From: Nonomuraea africana
GTDB lineage: Bacteria; Actinomycetota; Actinomycetes; Streptosporangiales; Streptosporangiaceae
Reading direction: 5' to 3'
Length of the DNA stretch: 64,000 nucleotides
Assembly (NCBI RefSeq): GCF_014873535.1
Contig: NZ_JADBEF010000001.1
Span: forward strand, 9,176,001-9,240,000
Position 1 is the stretch's first letter; the number at the start of each line of letters is the position of its first letter. A program made the position numbers and the translations under genes. The notes beneath the pieces are model-generated. The model had not been told where the DNA came from and searched no databases. It worked only from the letters and a program-made list of their open reading frames with translations. Positions 53,080 to 61,787 of this stretch are shown here, one piece after another.

Positions 53080-53094
53080 CATGACCTCGTCATG
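53080..53094. promoter_or_regulatory. candidate response-regulator operator
   Basis: CATGAC-CTC-GTCATG is a perfect 6-bp inverted repeat with 3-base spacer. It lies 58 bp upstream of the ATPase start and 21 bp upstream of the response regulator start, as expected for a NarL/DesR-type site controlling both directions. Confidence 0.55.
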
Positions 53095-53114
53095 ATCCGG
53101 ACACTGGTAGACAT

Positions 53115-53729
53115 ATGCCTGTGATTCGCGTGCTGCTGGCAGAGGACCAGCACGTCATCAGAGGCGCCCTGGTCGCGCTGCTCGGCCTCGAAGCGGACCT
53201 CGACGTGGTCGCCGCCGTGGAGTCGGGCGACCAGGTCGTCGCCGCCGCGCTGGCGCACCGGCCCGACGTCGCGGTGCTCGACATCGACATGCCCGGCGCG
53301 ATCGACGGACTGGACGCCGCCGGGGAGCTGCGCGCCAGGCTGCCGGCCTGCCGCACGCTCATGCTGACCGGCTACGGCAAGCCCGGGCACCTGCGGCGGG
53401 CGCTGGACGCCCGGGTCGACGGGTTCATGCTGAAGACCGTGCCGCCCGAGGAACTGGCCGCCGCGATCCGCAAGGTGGCGGCGGGGGAGCGGGTGCTCGA
53501 CCCCTCGCTGGCCGTCACGGCGTGGGACCTGGCCGACAACCCGCTCACGCCCAGGGAGGCGGACGTGCTGCGCCTCGCCGCCGACGGCGCGGAGGCGACC
53601 GAGATCGCCACCAGGCTCTTCCTGAGCGTGGGGACCGTGCGCAACTACCTCACCGCGATCGTCGCCAAGCTCAACGCCCGCAACCGCACCGACGCCGCGC
53701 GCATCGCCCGCGAGGCGGGCTGGATCTAG
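53115..53729 (+). CDS. NarL/LuxR-family response regulator
   Basis: A 204-residue regulator. The receiver domain has acidic pair EDQ, phosphoacceptor Asp in VAVLDIDMPG, Thr in LMLTGYG and Lys in FMLKTVPPEE. The C-terminal LuxR HTH reads LTPREADVLRLAADG and FLSVGTVRNYLTAIVAKL. ATG 53115. It is divergent from the ABC exporter and convergent with the histidine kinase, the usual DesKR/LiaSR-type grouping. It probably activates the exporter through the palindrome at 53080-53094. Its final codons are the first unit of a 17-bp repeat array. Confidence 0.94.
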   Translation: MPVIRVLLAEDQHVIRGALVALLGLEADLDVVAAVESGDQVVAAALAHRPDVAVLDIDMPGAIDGLDAAGELRARLPACRTLMLTGYGKPGHLRRALDARVDGFMLKTVPPEELAAAIRKVAAGERVLDPSLAVTAWDLADNPLTPREADVLRLAADGAEATEIATRLFLSVGTVRNYLTAIVAKLNARNRTDAARIAREAGWI

Positions 53730-53814
53730 AGCCGCGCCGGAACCGGATGCGCGCTGGATCCAGACGCGGGTTGATCTAGAAGCGGGCTGGATCTGGCGGC
53801 GCGCTGGATCCGGC
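53715..53814. repeat. 16-17-bp imperfect repeats at a convergent junction
   Basis: Five copies of GCGSGCTGGATCYRG-like sequence start at 53715, 53749, 53766, 53782 and 53799; the last four are adjacent. The first encodes the response regulator's terminal AGWI and stop. The last copies encode, on the other strand, the C-terminus of the histidine kinase (PAAGSSAPPDPARF). The array appears to have expanded from the regulator's end. Confidence 0.8.
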
Positions 53815-55806
53815 GGCGGGCCTGGCCTGACGGGTCCAGGTCAGGGCCGGAGCCTCGGCGGTCAGCTCGAACCAGTCCTGCCGCTGGACGGTCGCCAGCC
53901 TGCCCTCCAGCGCGGCCAGGCGGGTGGTCAGGTTGCCGATGCCCGACGAGCCCGGCCGTCCCGCGGCCGAGCTCACGCCGTCGTTGCGGACGCGCAGCCG
54001 CGCCACGCCGTCCACCCGGGTGGTCGTGATCGCGCAGTGGCGCGCCGAGCTGTGGCGCAGCACGTTGGTGACGGACTCCCTGAGCACCGTGCTCAGCACG
54101 GTCTCGACCGGCTCGCCGAGCTCCCCGTGACCGAGGTCGAGCATGACGGAGATGCCGGCCGCCTCCAGCACCGCGCGGGCCGAGTCGGCCTCCGCGGCCA
54201 GCGACAGGGAGGGGGCGTCGCCGGAGACCGCCCGCAGGTCCCGCTCGGCCCGCTCGACCATCGCCGGCACCTCGTCGAGCCGCGCCCACGCCGCCTCGGG
54301 ATCGAGCCTGCGCGCCAGCTCGCACGTGAGCAGGATCGCCGCGAGGTTGTGGCCGAGCAGGTCGTGCAGGTCGCGCGCGGCCCGCAGGCGCTCCTCGACG
54401 ACCGCCGAGCGGGCCAGGACCTGCCGCGACTCCACCAGCTCCTTGACCACCTGGGCCAGCCGCACCAGCCCGTAGACGACCAGGCCGGTCACCAGCGCGC
54501 TGACCGTGTAGTTGACGGTCACCGGCGCCGGCAGGGCCAGCAGCGTTCCAGCCCAGGCGACGCTCGCCAGCACCGCTCCCACCAGCGGCAGCGCCACCTT
54601 CCACGGAAAGGCGAGCAGGACCGGCCCCGCCAGGAACCCGGCCACGCCCAGCCACGACATGCCGAGGAACGGGAGCGGCGCGTAGGTGAGCACCGTCATC
54701 ACGGCCAGGGAGGTCATGTGGCGGCCCGTGACCGAGCGGAGCTGGAGGAAGCAGATCACCGCGAGGAGCGCCACGGAGACCCACACGTGGTCGGTGAGCA
54801 GCAGGCCCTTCAGCGAGAAGCCGGCCAGCACGGCGGCGAGCAGGGTGAGCGAGAGCGCGTAGGCGCCGTCGCGCTCGGGGGCGGGGCGGGTGTCGGGGAG
54901 CACGGCCTCGACCGTGAGCCTGCCCTCGGCGCTCATGGACGTGACGATCGTGCCGCCCGCCTCCTCGATCCTGGCCGGCAGGTCGCCTATGGCCTGCGCC
55001 TCTGCCGTGCGGGCGCCGTCGTGGGAGACGCGCAGCCGTACCGTGCCCTCCTCCCCTGCGGTCTCGATCAGGCAGCTGGTGGCGGCGCGGCGCCGGACCA
55101 CCTCGGTCACCGTCTCGCGCAGCACGGCGGCCAGCAGCGCGCCCGCGGGCCCCAGCGGCTCGTGGTGGCCCACCCTGACCTCGGCGGTGATCCCCTCGGC
55201 CGCCAACATCGCCCTCGCGGTGGTGATCTCGGGCGTCAGCGACATGGCCCGGAAGCTCGCCGCGGCGGCGCGGGCGTCGGCCAGGGCGCGCCTGGCGGTG
55301 TCCACGTCGGGCCGGCCCGCCCTGGCGCTGTCGGCGATCACGGCCAGCGCCCGGCCCAGACCCTCGTTCAGCTCGGCGGCGATGCGCAGCCGCTCCTCGG
55401 CGACCGCGGTCATCGCCAGCGCGAGCCTGGTGGCGTGGACCTCGCCGACCCGGTCGGTCAGCCGGGTGAGTCCGTAGACGATCAGCGCGATCAGTACCGC
55501 GCTGATCGTCGGATCGGCGGGGCCGAGCAGCGCGGCGCTGACCGCGACCGCGGGCGCCAGCGGCCACAGCCGGGTCAGCAGGAGCGAGCCGGCGGCGAAG
55601 CCGAGGATCCCGACCGAGGTGCCCATGGTGAGCACCGAGGTGTAGGCGGCCACCGCGACGACGACCGGCAGCCACCACCTGCGATGCACGACGAAGGCGG
55701 CCTGCGCGGCGAACACCACCAGGGCCAGCGGCGAGCCCGCCACCACATAGATGCCCGCGAAGCCACCGAGTACGACGAAGGTGATTAACCGGGCATTTTG
55801 CGGCAT
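53776..55806 (-). CDS. tandemly duplicated sensor histidine kinase (inactive + active copy)
   Basis: A 676-residue protein, nearly twice the usual DesK-type length. Each half has four to five membrane spans (about 7-115 and 315-448), a dimerisation helix and an ATPase domain. In the C-terminal half the phosphoacceptor His481 (RDLHDLLGHN), N-box RESVTNVLRHS and SSGIGNL are intact. In the N-terminal half the aligned positions are Asn147 (AAELNEG) and RETVTEVVRR, so that copy should be inactive. Codon 7 is TTA, a rare codon. The start is 10 bp after the universal stress protein gene. Partner: the convergent response regulator. Confidence 0.92.
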   Translation of the reverse strand: MPQNARLITFVVLGGFAGIYVVAGSPLALVVFAAQAAFVVHRRWWLPVVVAVAAYTSVLTMGTSVGILGFAAGSLLLTRLWPLAPAVAVSAALLGPADPTISAVLIALIVYGLTRLTDRVGEVHATRLALAMTAVAEERLRIAAELNEGLGRALAVIADSARAGRPDVDTARRALADARAAAASFRAMSLTPEITTARAMLAAEGITAEVRVGHHEPLGPAGALLAAVLRETVTEVVRRRAATSCLIETAGEEGTVRLRVSHDGARTAEAQAIGDLPARIEEAGGTIVTSMSAEGRLTVEAVLPDTRPAPERDGAYALSLTLLAAVLAGFSLKGLLLTDHVWVSVALLAVICFLQLRSVTGRHMTSLAVMTVLTYAPLPFLGMSWLGVAGFLAGPVLLAFPWKVALPLVGAVLASVAWAGTLLALPAPVTVNYTVSALVTGLVVYGLVRLAQVVKELVESRQVLARSAVVEERLRAARDLHDLLGHNLAAILLTCELARRLDPEAAWARLDEVPAMVERAERDLRAVSGDAPSLSLAAEADSARAVLEAAGISVMLDLGHGELGEPVETVLSTVLRESVTNVLRHSSARHCAITTTRVDGVARLRVRNDGVSSAAGRPGSSGIGNLTTRLAALEGRLATVQRQDWFELTAEAPALTWTRQARPAAGSSAPPDPARF

Positions 55807-55815
55807 CCCCGCAGC

Positions 55816-56610
55816 TTAGGAGAAGCCCCTGGGGAGCACGGCGACGGGGCAGGTCGAAGCGCGCAGCACCTTCATCGCCACCTCGCCGAGGAAGACCCGG
55901 TGCGGCTGGGCGTCCTCGCTGGCCGCGCAGACCAGCAGCTCGCCGGGCGGCCACTCCACACTGGCCAGCGCGGAGGTCACGTCGTAGCCCTCCGCCGTCT
56001 CGGCCTCCGCCTCGATGCCGGTGCTCTCCCACGCCAGCCGTACGGCCAGCGCCAGGTCGTCGCGGAGCTTGCCGCTGTCCTCGGTGCGCAGGTCGAGGGT
56101 GATGAGCCGCATGGGCACACCCAGCCTGAGCGCCGCCTGCGCCACCCGCTCGACCGCCTCGTCGGCCTGCGGCCGGTGCACGTAGGCCAGGGTCAGGCGG
56201 GTCGGCGCGCCGAGCGGCGGGTAGCCCGAGGGCGTGATCATGACCGCCTCCGGCGACAGGTGCAGCAGGTGGTCGGCCGCGCTGCCGATCGCGATGCGGC
56301 CGCGCGGCCCTCCGGGAGGCGACCCGATCACGATCAGGTCGGCCCTGATCCTGCTGGCCAGCACCGACAGACCGCGGCCCGTCCCGCGGTTCTCGAAGGC
56401 GATGTACTCCGCGGGGACCTCGTTCAGCTGGTCGGCCGCGTGCGCCAGATTGGCCTGCGCCTCGACGGCGAGTCCGGGACTCCCCTTGGGGTGGATCGCG
56501 GCCACGGTCAGCTCGCCGCCGGTGACGCCGGTGATGGCGGCCCCGAGTGCGAGAGCGTCACGTCCACCCGAGTCGTGCGTGTATCCGACGACGACGTGCT
56601 CTCCGATCAC
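55816..56610 (-). CDS. two-domain universal stress protein
   Basis: A 264-residue UspA-family protein. The first domain ends with the nucleotide-binding pattern VIGSPPGGPRGRIAIGSAADHLLHLSPEAVMI. The second ends VAMKVLRASTCPVAVLPRG with a partly degenerate loop (CAASEDAQPH). GTG 56610 is used. It probably binds ATP and acts in dormancy, hypoxia or stress responses. It lies upstream of the histidine kinase on the same strand with a 9-bp gap and may be co-transcribed. Confidence 0.88.
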   Translation of the reverse strand: MIGEHVVVGYTHDSGGRDALALGAAITGVTGGELTVAAIHPKGSPGLAVEAQANLAHAADQLNEVPAEYIAFENRGTGRGLSVLASRIRADLIVIGSPPGGPRGRIAIGSAADHLLHLSPEAVMITPSGYPPLGAPTRLTLAYVHRPQADEAVERVAQAALRLGVPMRLITLDLRTEDSGKLRDDLALAVRLAWESTGIEAEAETAEGYDVTSALASVEWPPGELLVCAASEDAQPHRVFLGEVAMKVLRASTCPVAVLPRGFS

Positions 56611-56683
56611 CCTGCGCCCTTACCCCATGTGACCTGGGAATATTCATGATTCGTCAGGGGTTGTACTTCTTGGATTCACGGAG

Positions 56684-57010
56684 GTGAGCACGACGAAGAT
56701 CACGCTGGACACCCGTTTCAATGGCTCCTCCGGCCCCGTCACGTTGCGCGACGCCGTCCGCAGGATGAAGGCGCACGAGATGGCCTGCACCGTCGAGCCC
56801 GAGCTGCTCGAAGGCAAGGCCAACGTCTTCTGCGACTGCGTCGAGCGCGGTTTCACACCGCTCCGCGGCGAGATCATGGCGGCCTATTACGTGGCGGAGC
56901 GCGACGCCGCGCTCGACGCGTTCGACAGAGGGCTGATCACCGAGGGCGAACTGCTGCAGAAGCGCATCGACCTCGACCGGCAGGTGCTCGGTCACCTGTC
57001 CCTTTCCTGA
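56684..57010 (+). CDS. small conserved-looking protein, unknown function
   Basis: A 108-residue soluble, mostly helical protein. GTG 56684 follows GGAG with almost no spacing, so the start is uncertain. It contains a CDC motif (VFCDCVERG) plus one more Cys and several acidic helices; no family recognised. Divergent from the universal stress protein gene and followed by a hairpin overlapping its stop. Confidence 0.65.
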   Translation: MSTTKITLDTRFNGSSGPVTLRDAVRRMKAHEMACTVEPELLEGKANVFCDCVERGFTPLRGEIMAAYYVAERDAALDAFDRGLITEGELLQKRIDLDRQVLGHLSLS

Positions 57011-57027
57011 CTTTCGTCAAGGTCAGG
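57006..57027 (+). terminator. hairpin at the end of the small unknown gene
   Basis: CCTGAC (57006-57011) pairs with GTCAGG (57022-57027), with TT/AA pairs above a bulged base. It overlaps the stop codon 57008-57010. No U-run follows, so termination would be of the short-stem type common in actinomycetes. Confidence 0.35.
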
Positions 57028-57114
57028 TAACCGGCCGAATGGCCGAAGCGGCCGACCGCCCGCTTCCCTAGGGTTCATGTTCATCGATCTTTCACCGATT
57101 GGACATGACACGAG

Positions 57115-57684
57115 ATGTACGGGGACATCGTCGGCTTCGCGATGAGCACACCGGCGTGGGTGCACGCCCTCGCGGAGGTCGGGACCGACGCGGGACTTCT
57201 GCTCTTCGCGGCACTCTTCGCACTGGCGTTCTGGCGGGTCAGGGCCGCGCCCGACCGTGATCTGGCCCTCACCCTGGCCGGACCGGTCGCGGTCGTCGGC
57301 GCCTATGTGCTCAGCGAGGCCGTCAAGCTCCTCATCAGGGAGGAACGGCCGTGCAGGGGCGGGGTCGCCACCATCGCGGCCTGCCCGCCGGTCGGCGACT
57401 GGTCCTTTCCCAGCAACCATGCCGTGATCGCGGCCGCCTCCGCGGGCGCGCTGACCCTGGTGTGGCGGCGGCTGGCCTGGCTGGTGCTGCCGCTGGCCGC
57501 GCTGATGGCGTTCTCGCGCGTGTTCGTCGGTGTCCACTACCCGCACGACGTGGCGATCGGCTACCTGTTCGGCGTCACCATGGCACCCCTGCTCGCGCTG
57601 CTGCTGGTCGGCACCATCACCCCGTTGGTACGGCGAACGCGTCAGTGGCTGCCACCAGCCTGGCGAGGATCCCAGGCTCGGTGA
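57115..57684 (+). CDS. PAP2-family phosphatase
   Basis: A 189-residue membrane phosphatase with about five spans. Motifs are KLLIREERP, SFPSNHAV and SRVFVGVHYPHDV, all intact. Probably an undecaprenyl pyrophosphate phosphatase (BcrC-like) or lipid phosphate phosphatase. ATG 57115. Its last 68 bp overlap the convergent proline iminopeptidase gene. A second PAP2 gene is at 37622. Confidence 0.9.
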   Translation: MYGDIVGFAMSTPAWVHALAEVGTDAGLLLFAALFALAFWRVRAAPDRDLALTLAGPVAVVGAYVLSEAVKLLIREERPCRGGVATIAACPPVGDWSFPSNHAVIAAASAGALTLVWRRLAWLVLPLAALMAFSRVFVGVHYPHDVAIGYLFGVTMAPLLALLLVGTITPLVRRTRQWLPPAWRGSQAR

Positions 57685-58579
57685 AGGCGTGCCCCGCGTC
57701 GTGCACGATGTGGAACTCCGCCTCGGGCCAGGCCTTGTGCAGGTCCCACGCGGTGGCCATCGGCGTGCAGGCGTCGTAGCGGCCCTGCACGATGACGGCG
57801 GGGATGTGCCTGATCCTGTCGACGTCGCGGATGAGCTGCTCGGGCTCGAAGAACCCGCCGTTGACGAAGTAGTGGTTCTCGATCCTGGCGAACGACACGG
57901 CCTTGCGCTCCTCGGCGTACTCGGCCACGTGCTCCGGATCGGGATAGAGCGTGATGGTCGCCGCCTCCCACTGCGCCCAGGCGCGGGCGGCGGCCAGCCG
58001 TACCTGGTCGTCGGGGCTGTCGAGCCTGCGGGCGAAGGCCGCGATCAGATCGCCGCGCTCCTCCTCCGGGATGGGGGCGAGGTACGACTCCCACAGGTCG
58101 GGGAAGAGGAACGAGGCGCCCTCCTGGTAGAACCAGCGCAGCTCGGCCGGCCTCAGCGTGAAGATGCCGCGCAGGATCAGCTCGGTGACCCTGTCCGGAT
58201 GCGTCTGCGCGTAGGCGAGCGCGAGCGCGCTGCCCCATGACCCGCCGAAGACCTGCCACGTGTCGATGCCGAGGTGCTCGCGCAGCAGCTCCATGTCCCT
58301 GACCAGGTGCCAGGTGGTGTTGTCCTTCAGCGACACCCGCGGATCACCCGCGTGGGGCCTGCTGCGCCCGCAGTTGCGCTGGTCGAACAGCACGATCCGG
58401 TACGCCGAGGGGTCCCACTGCCGGCGGTGCTTGGCCGAACAGCCGCTGCCCGGGCCGCCGTGCAGCATGACGGCTGGTCTGCCCGCGGGGTTGCCGCAGA
58501 CCTCCCAGTAGATCTCGTTGCCGTCGCCGACGTCGAGCAGGCCGTGCTCGTAGGGCTCGATGGGTGGATAGAGGCTCAT
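57617..58579 (-). CDS. pip: proline iminopeptidase (copy 1)
   Basis: A 320-residue alpha/beta hydrolase of peptidase family S33. Oxyanion loop HGGPGSG, DQRNCGRSRPH, nucleophile Ser114 in GGSWGS, Asp in QGRYDACTP and His in DAGHAF are present. It removes N-terminal proline from peptides. ATG 58579. It lies 11 bp downstream of a close paralogue; both begin with LYPPIEP, indicating tandem duplication. Confidence 0.92.
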   Translation of the reverse strand: MSLYPPIEPYEHGLLDVGDGNEIYWEVCGNPAGRPAVMLHGGPGSGCSAKHRRQWDPSAYRIVLFDQRNCGRSRPHAGDPRVSLKDNTTWHLVRDMELLREHLGIDTWQVFGGSWGSALALAYAQTHPDRVTELILRGIFTLRPAELRWFYQEGASFLFPDLWESYLAPIPEEERGDLIAAFARRLDSPDDQVRLAAARAWAQWEAATITLYPDPEHVAEYAEERKAVSFARIENHYFVNGGFFEPEQLIRDVDRIRHIPAVIVQGRYDACTPMATAWDLHKAWPEAEFHIVHDAGHAFTEPGILARLVAATDAFAVPTG

Positions 58580-58590
58580 GGGATCCTGTC

Positions 58591-59508
58591 TTACCTGAAC
58601 CGGTCGGTGGCGGCGACCAGCTCCCTGGCCACGGCGGGTTCGCCGCCCGAGTGCCCCGCGCCCTCCACGATCCTGAGATCCGCCTCGGGCCAGGCCCGGT
58701 GCAGGTCCCACGCCGTGGCGATGGGGGTGGCCAGATCGTAGCGGCCCTGCACGATGACGGCGGGGATGTGCCTGATCTTGTGGATGTCGCGGATGAGCTG
58801 CCCTTCCTCGAGGAAGCCGCGGTTCACCACGTAGTGGCTCTCGATCATCGCGAAGGTCAGGGCCAAGTCGTCGTCGATCGGGCCCTCGTCCGGGATGAGG
58901 TTGCAGATCGCCATCTCCCAGCGGGTCCACGCCCTGGCGGCGGCCAGCCGTACGGACGGGTCGGGGTCGGCGAAGCGGCGGCGGTAGTCGGCGATCAGAT
59001 CGCCGTCGACGCCCGCGGTGAAACGCTCCCAGTGGTCGGGAAGCAGGTCACGGGCGGGCTCCCAGCGCAGCTCGGACTCCCGCATCGTGAAGATGCCGCG
59101 CAGGATCAGCTCGGTGACCCTGCCCGGATGGGTCTGCGCGTAGGCGAGCGCGAGCGTGCTGCCCCACGACCCGCCGAAGACCTGCCAGGTGTCGATGCCG
59201 AGGTGCTCGCGCAGCAGCTCGATGTCCTGGACGAGGTGCCAGGTGGTGTTGTGCTCCAGCGACACGCCGGGGTCTCGCACGTGCGGCCGGCTCCTGCCGC
59301 AGTTGCGCTGGTCGAACAGGGCGACGCGGTAGGCGGCGGGGTCGAACAGCTGCCGGTGGACGGGGAGGAGCCCGCCACCCGGGCCGCCGTGCAGGAAGAC
59401 GACAGGCTTGCCCGCGGGGTTGCCGCAGACCTCCCAGTAGATCTCGTTGCCGTCGCCGACGTCGAGCATGCCCGACTGGTGCGGCTCGATGGGTGGGTAG
59501 AGCGCCAT
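58591..59508 (-). CDS. pip: proline iminopeptidase (copy 2)
   Basis: A 305-residue paralogue of copy 1 with HGGPGGG, GGSWGS, QGRYDLATP and GAGHS for the active site. ATG 59508 is chosen to match copy 1's beginning. It differs most in the cap region (residues ~150-220), which controls substrate entry, so the two may prefer different peptides. Confidence 0.92.
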   Translation of the reverse strand: MALYPPIEPHQSGMLDVGDGNEIYWEVCGNPAGKPVVFLHGGPGGGLLPVHRQLFDPAAYRVALFDQRNCGRSRPHVRDPGVSLEHNTTWHLVQDIELLREHLGIDTWQVFGGSWGSTLALAYAQTHPGRVTELILRGIFTMRESELRWEPARDLLPDHWERFTAGVDGDLIADYRRRFADPDPSVRLAAARAWTRWEMAICNLIPDEGPIDDDLALTFAMIESHYVVNRGFLEEGQLIRDIHKIRHIPAVIVQGRYDLATPIATAWDLHRAWPEADLRIVEGAGHSGGEPAVARELVAATDRFR

Positions 59509-59534
59509 GTCTCGATCATGCAGGCCGGACGGCC

Positions 59535-60122
59535 TTAGCGCGCGCTCCACTCGAAGCGGTCGAGGAAGCCGCGCTCGCCGATGGCGTACTCGTGGAAGGC
59601 CCTGCGGACCTCTTCGAGGGCGGGCACCATCGTGCTGCGGATCGTGCCCTCCTTGTACTCCAGCTCGTAGCCCGGCGAGACCTGGATGAAGTGGTGGCCG
59701 AAGGTCACCAGGACGGCGAAGGGGTTCTGCGGCGAGAGCGTGCCGAGCACGTCGTGCACCAGCGCCAGGTCGGGGTTGGTCACCAACATGCCGTCGCCGG
59801 TGTGGAGCTGGGTCTCGGGGTTGATCCCGAGCGGGGCCAGGTTGTGCACCAGGTGACGCTGCGGGTCGTAGCAGACCAGGCCGTGGCGGCGGGCCAGCGC
59901 GAAGACGCGGTTGGAGACCTCGTCGAGGTCGTCCGGCTCCATGACGATCAGCGCGTGCTCGGGGAAGACCTTCGCGTGGCCGGGCAGTTCCTTCGCCAGC
60001 GCGGCCACCTCCGCGACCACCGCGTCGCCCGGCGGCGCGCCCTTGGCCAGGCGATAGGTCTGCGCGGCCTGCTCCCTGGTGATCGGTTCGTCCTCGCGCC
60101 AGACCATCAGCTCCATGCTCAT
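59535..60122 (-). CDS. hypothetical protein
   Basis: A 195-residue soluble protein from ATG 60122 with AGGGGG upstream. Acidic N-terminal part, then HALIVMEPDDLDEVSNRVFALARRHG and YDPQRHLVHNL, followed by a C-terminal part with FGHHFIQVSPGYELEYKEG. The layout recalls small actinobacterial proteins found near suppressor/immunity-type genes, but no assignment is justified. It is upstream of the two iminopeptidases on the same strand. Confidence 0.72.
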   Translation of the reverse strand: MSMELMVWREDEPITREQAAQTYRLAKGAPPGDAVVAEVAALAKELPGHAKVFPEHALIVMEPDDLDEVSNRVFALARRHGLVCYDPQRHLVHNLAPLGINPETQLHTGDGMLVTNPDLALVHDVLGTLSPQNPFAVLVTFGHHFIQVSPGYELEYKEGTIRSTMVPALEEVRRAFHEYAIGERGFLDRFEWSAR

Positions 60123-60209
60123 GCCCCCTATCTTGCCGCGCGGGCGGCGGGCGAGCGACACCATGGCTACGATATGCGCTTGAGTAGTCACCAATCGTGA
60201 GGAACGCCG

Positions 60210-61772
60210 GTGCGACGGTCGATTCGAGACAGCCGGGCGCTCGCCAAGCCGTACCGCGACCTGGTCTGGCTCGCCTACCTGGCGCTGCCGGCGTGGACCG
60301 GCGATCACCGCAGGGTGGTGCTCGCCCACCGCCTCGCCGCGGCCACGCTCTCCCGTCACCAGGACGAGGAGCCCGTGCGGCTGCGCGCCCTGCTGCTGCG
60401 CGCGGCCCTGCGGGCCAGGCCGCGCCCCTGGTCGGGCCGGCTGGCCACCGTCGAGGCGGTGCCCGCCGTGACCAGGAGCGGCGACGTCGACTTCACCCGC
60501 GCCCTGGAGGCCGTGCCCGCCCCCGCCAGGGCGGCGTACGCGCTGCTCCGGCTGGAGGAGCGCCCCGCCGACGAGATCGCCCAGGTGTTGACGGAGGCGG
60601 GCGTGTCCGACCCGGCGGGCGCCCTGGCGGCGGTCGCCGAGATGGAGGAGCGGTTCGGCGCCAGCGCCGCGCTGCACCGGCCCGCCGCCGATCCCTGCCT
60701 GGCCAGGCTGTACGGCAGGCTCGACGTCGAGGCGCCGCGCAGGCTGGTGGCGGGGCTGGTGTTCTGCGTGGTGGCGGTGCTCGCCGCGGTGCCCTGGCTC
60801 GGCGCCGACCGGCCCAGCTCGGCCGCCTCGCCGCAGGCCACCCCGAGCACGGCCGCGCCAGAGGCGTGGCGCACCACCACGGAGCTCGACCTCGGCACCT
60901 GGCCGCCGCGCGGCGACCTCCTGTCCGACCGCGCGCTGATCGCCAGGGCGCTGCGCGCGTGGGGGCCACGCCATCCGCAGCTGCTCTACGCGGGGCGGTT
61001 CGGCGCGACCACGGTCGTGCTGCTCAGACGGCACTCGCAGGTGGCCCGCTACGTCGAGACCGGGGGCAGGCCGACGCTCGAGGTGCTTCCCGAGCCGGGC
61101 GGCGGAAGTCCGCTCAAGCTCACCACCACCGCCAAGGGCAGCCGCTACCTGCTCCCGCCGTGGGTCACCGAGGCCGCCACGGCGCCGTTCGACGGCGGCT
61201 GGCGCCCGGCGGCGATCGACGACGGGATGATCGGGCCCGTTCCCGTGTTGCGCGAGGGCGGGTGCTGGCGTGGGCCGCTGGTCAGGCTGCGCGCGCCGGA
61301 GGTCCCTCCCGGCCTGCCGTACACGGTGGTCGATCTCGGGCGGCTGGCCCCGGCCAGGATCGGCTACCGGGGCCGGGGGCCGCTGGCCGGCGCGTGGCGG
61401 CGGCTCGGCTGCGCCCTTCCGCGTCCGGTCAGCGAGGTGCGCGAGGCGTCCGCGTGGTCCTTCCGCTCCGTTCGGCTTCCCGAGGGCGCGCGCGGAGAGT
61501 GGATGTGCGTCAGGCTCACCGATCCTTCGGGCAGGGGGGCGGTCCAGGCGGTCCTGCTCGCCACGTCCGGCGGGCGCACCACCGCCACCCGCACCGGCGT
61601 CACGCATGGCACCTGGGACTGCAGCCGCCTGGCGCCCGACATCGCCGCCACCGTGTGGTGGAGCGCCCCCTCGGGCCGCCACTACCGCGTCTCCGCCGCG
61701 AGCATGGGCGTCACCGTGGAAGACGACCGGGCCACGAACGCCGACGGCGAGACCGTCACGATCCTGCGCTGA
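60210..61772 (+). CDS. sigma-like N-terminus, membrane span, unknown extracytoplasmic domain
   Basis: A 520-residue protein from GTG 60210 with GAGGAA upstream. Residues 1-150 look like a degenerate sigma-70 region 2/4 arrangement (AYALLRLEERPADEIAQVLTEAG resembles region 4). One span lies at about 178-197, and the remaining ~320 residues are outside, with cysteines in GGCWRG, LGCALP, MCVRL and WDCSRL. The overall plan parallels the protein at 13712. Function unknown. Convergent with mscL. Confidence 0.75.
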   Translation: MRRSIRDSRALAKPYRDLVWLAYLALPAWTGDHRRVVLAHRLAAATLSRHQDEEPVRLRALLLRAALRARPRPWSGRLATVEAVPAVTRSGDVDFTRALEAVPAPARAAYALLRLEERPADEIAQVLTEAGVSDPAGALAAVAEMEERFGASAALHRPAADPCLARLYGRLDVEAPRRLVAGLVFCVVAVLAAVPWLGADRPSSAASPQATPSTAAPEAWRTTTELDLGTWPPRGDLLSDRALIARALRAWGPRHPQLLYAGRFGATTVVLLRRHSQVARYVETGGRPTLEVLPEPGGGSPLKLTTTAKGSRYLLPPWVTEAATAPFDGGWRPAAIDDGMIGPVPVLREGGCWRGPLVRLRAPEVPPGLPYTVVDLGRLAPARIGYRGRGPLAGAWRRLGCALPRPVSEVREASAWSFRSVRLPEGARGEWMCVRLTDPSGRGAVQAVLLATSGGRTTATRTGVTHGTWDCSRLAPDIAATVWWSAPSGRHYRVSAASMGVTVEDDRATNADGETVTILR

Positions 61773-61787
61773 TCACACCTGCGGCTT

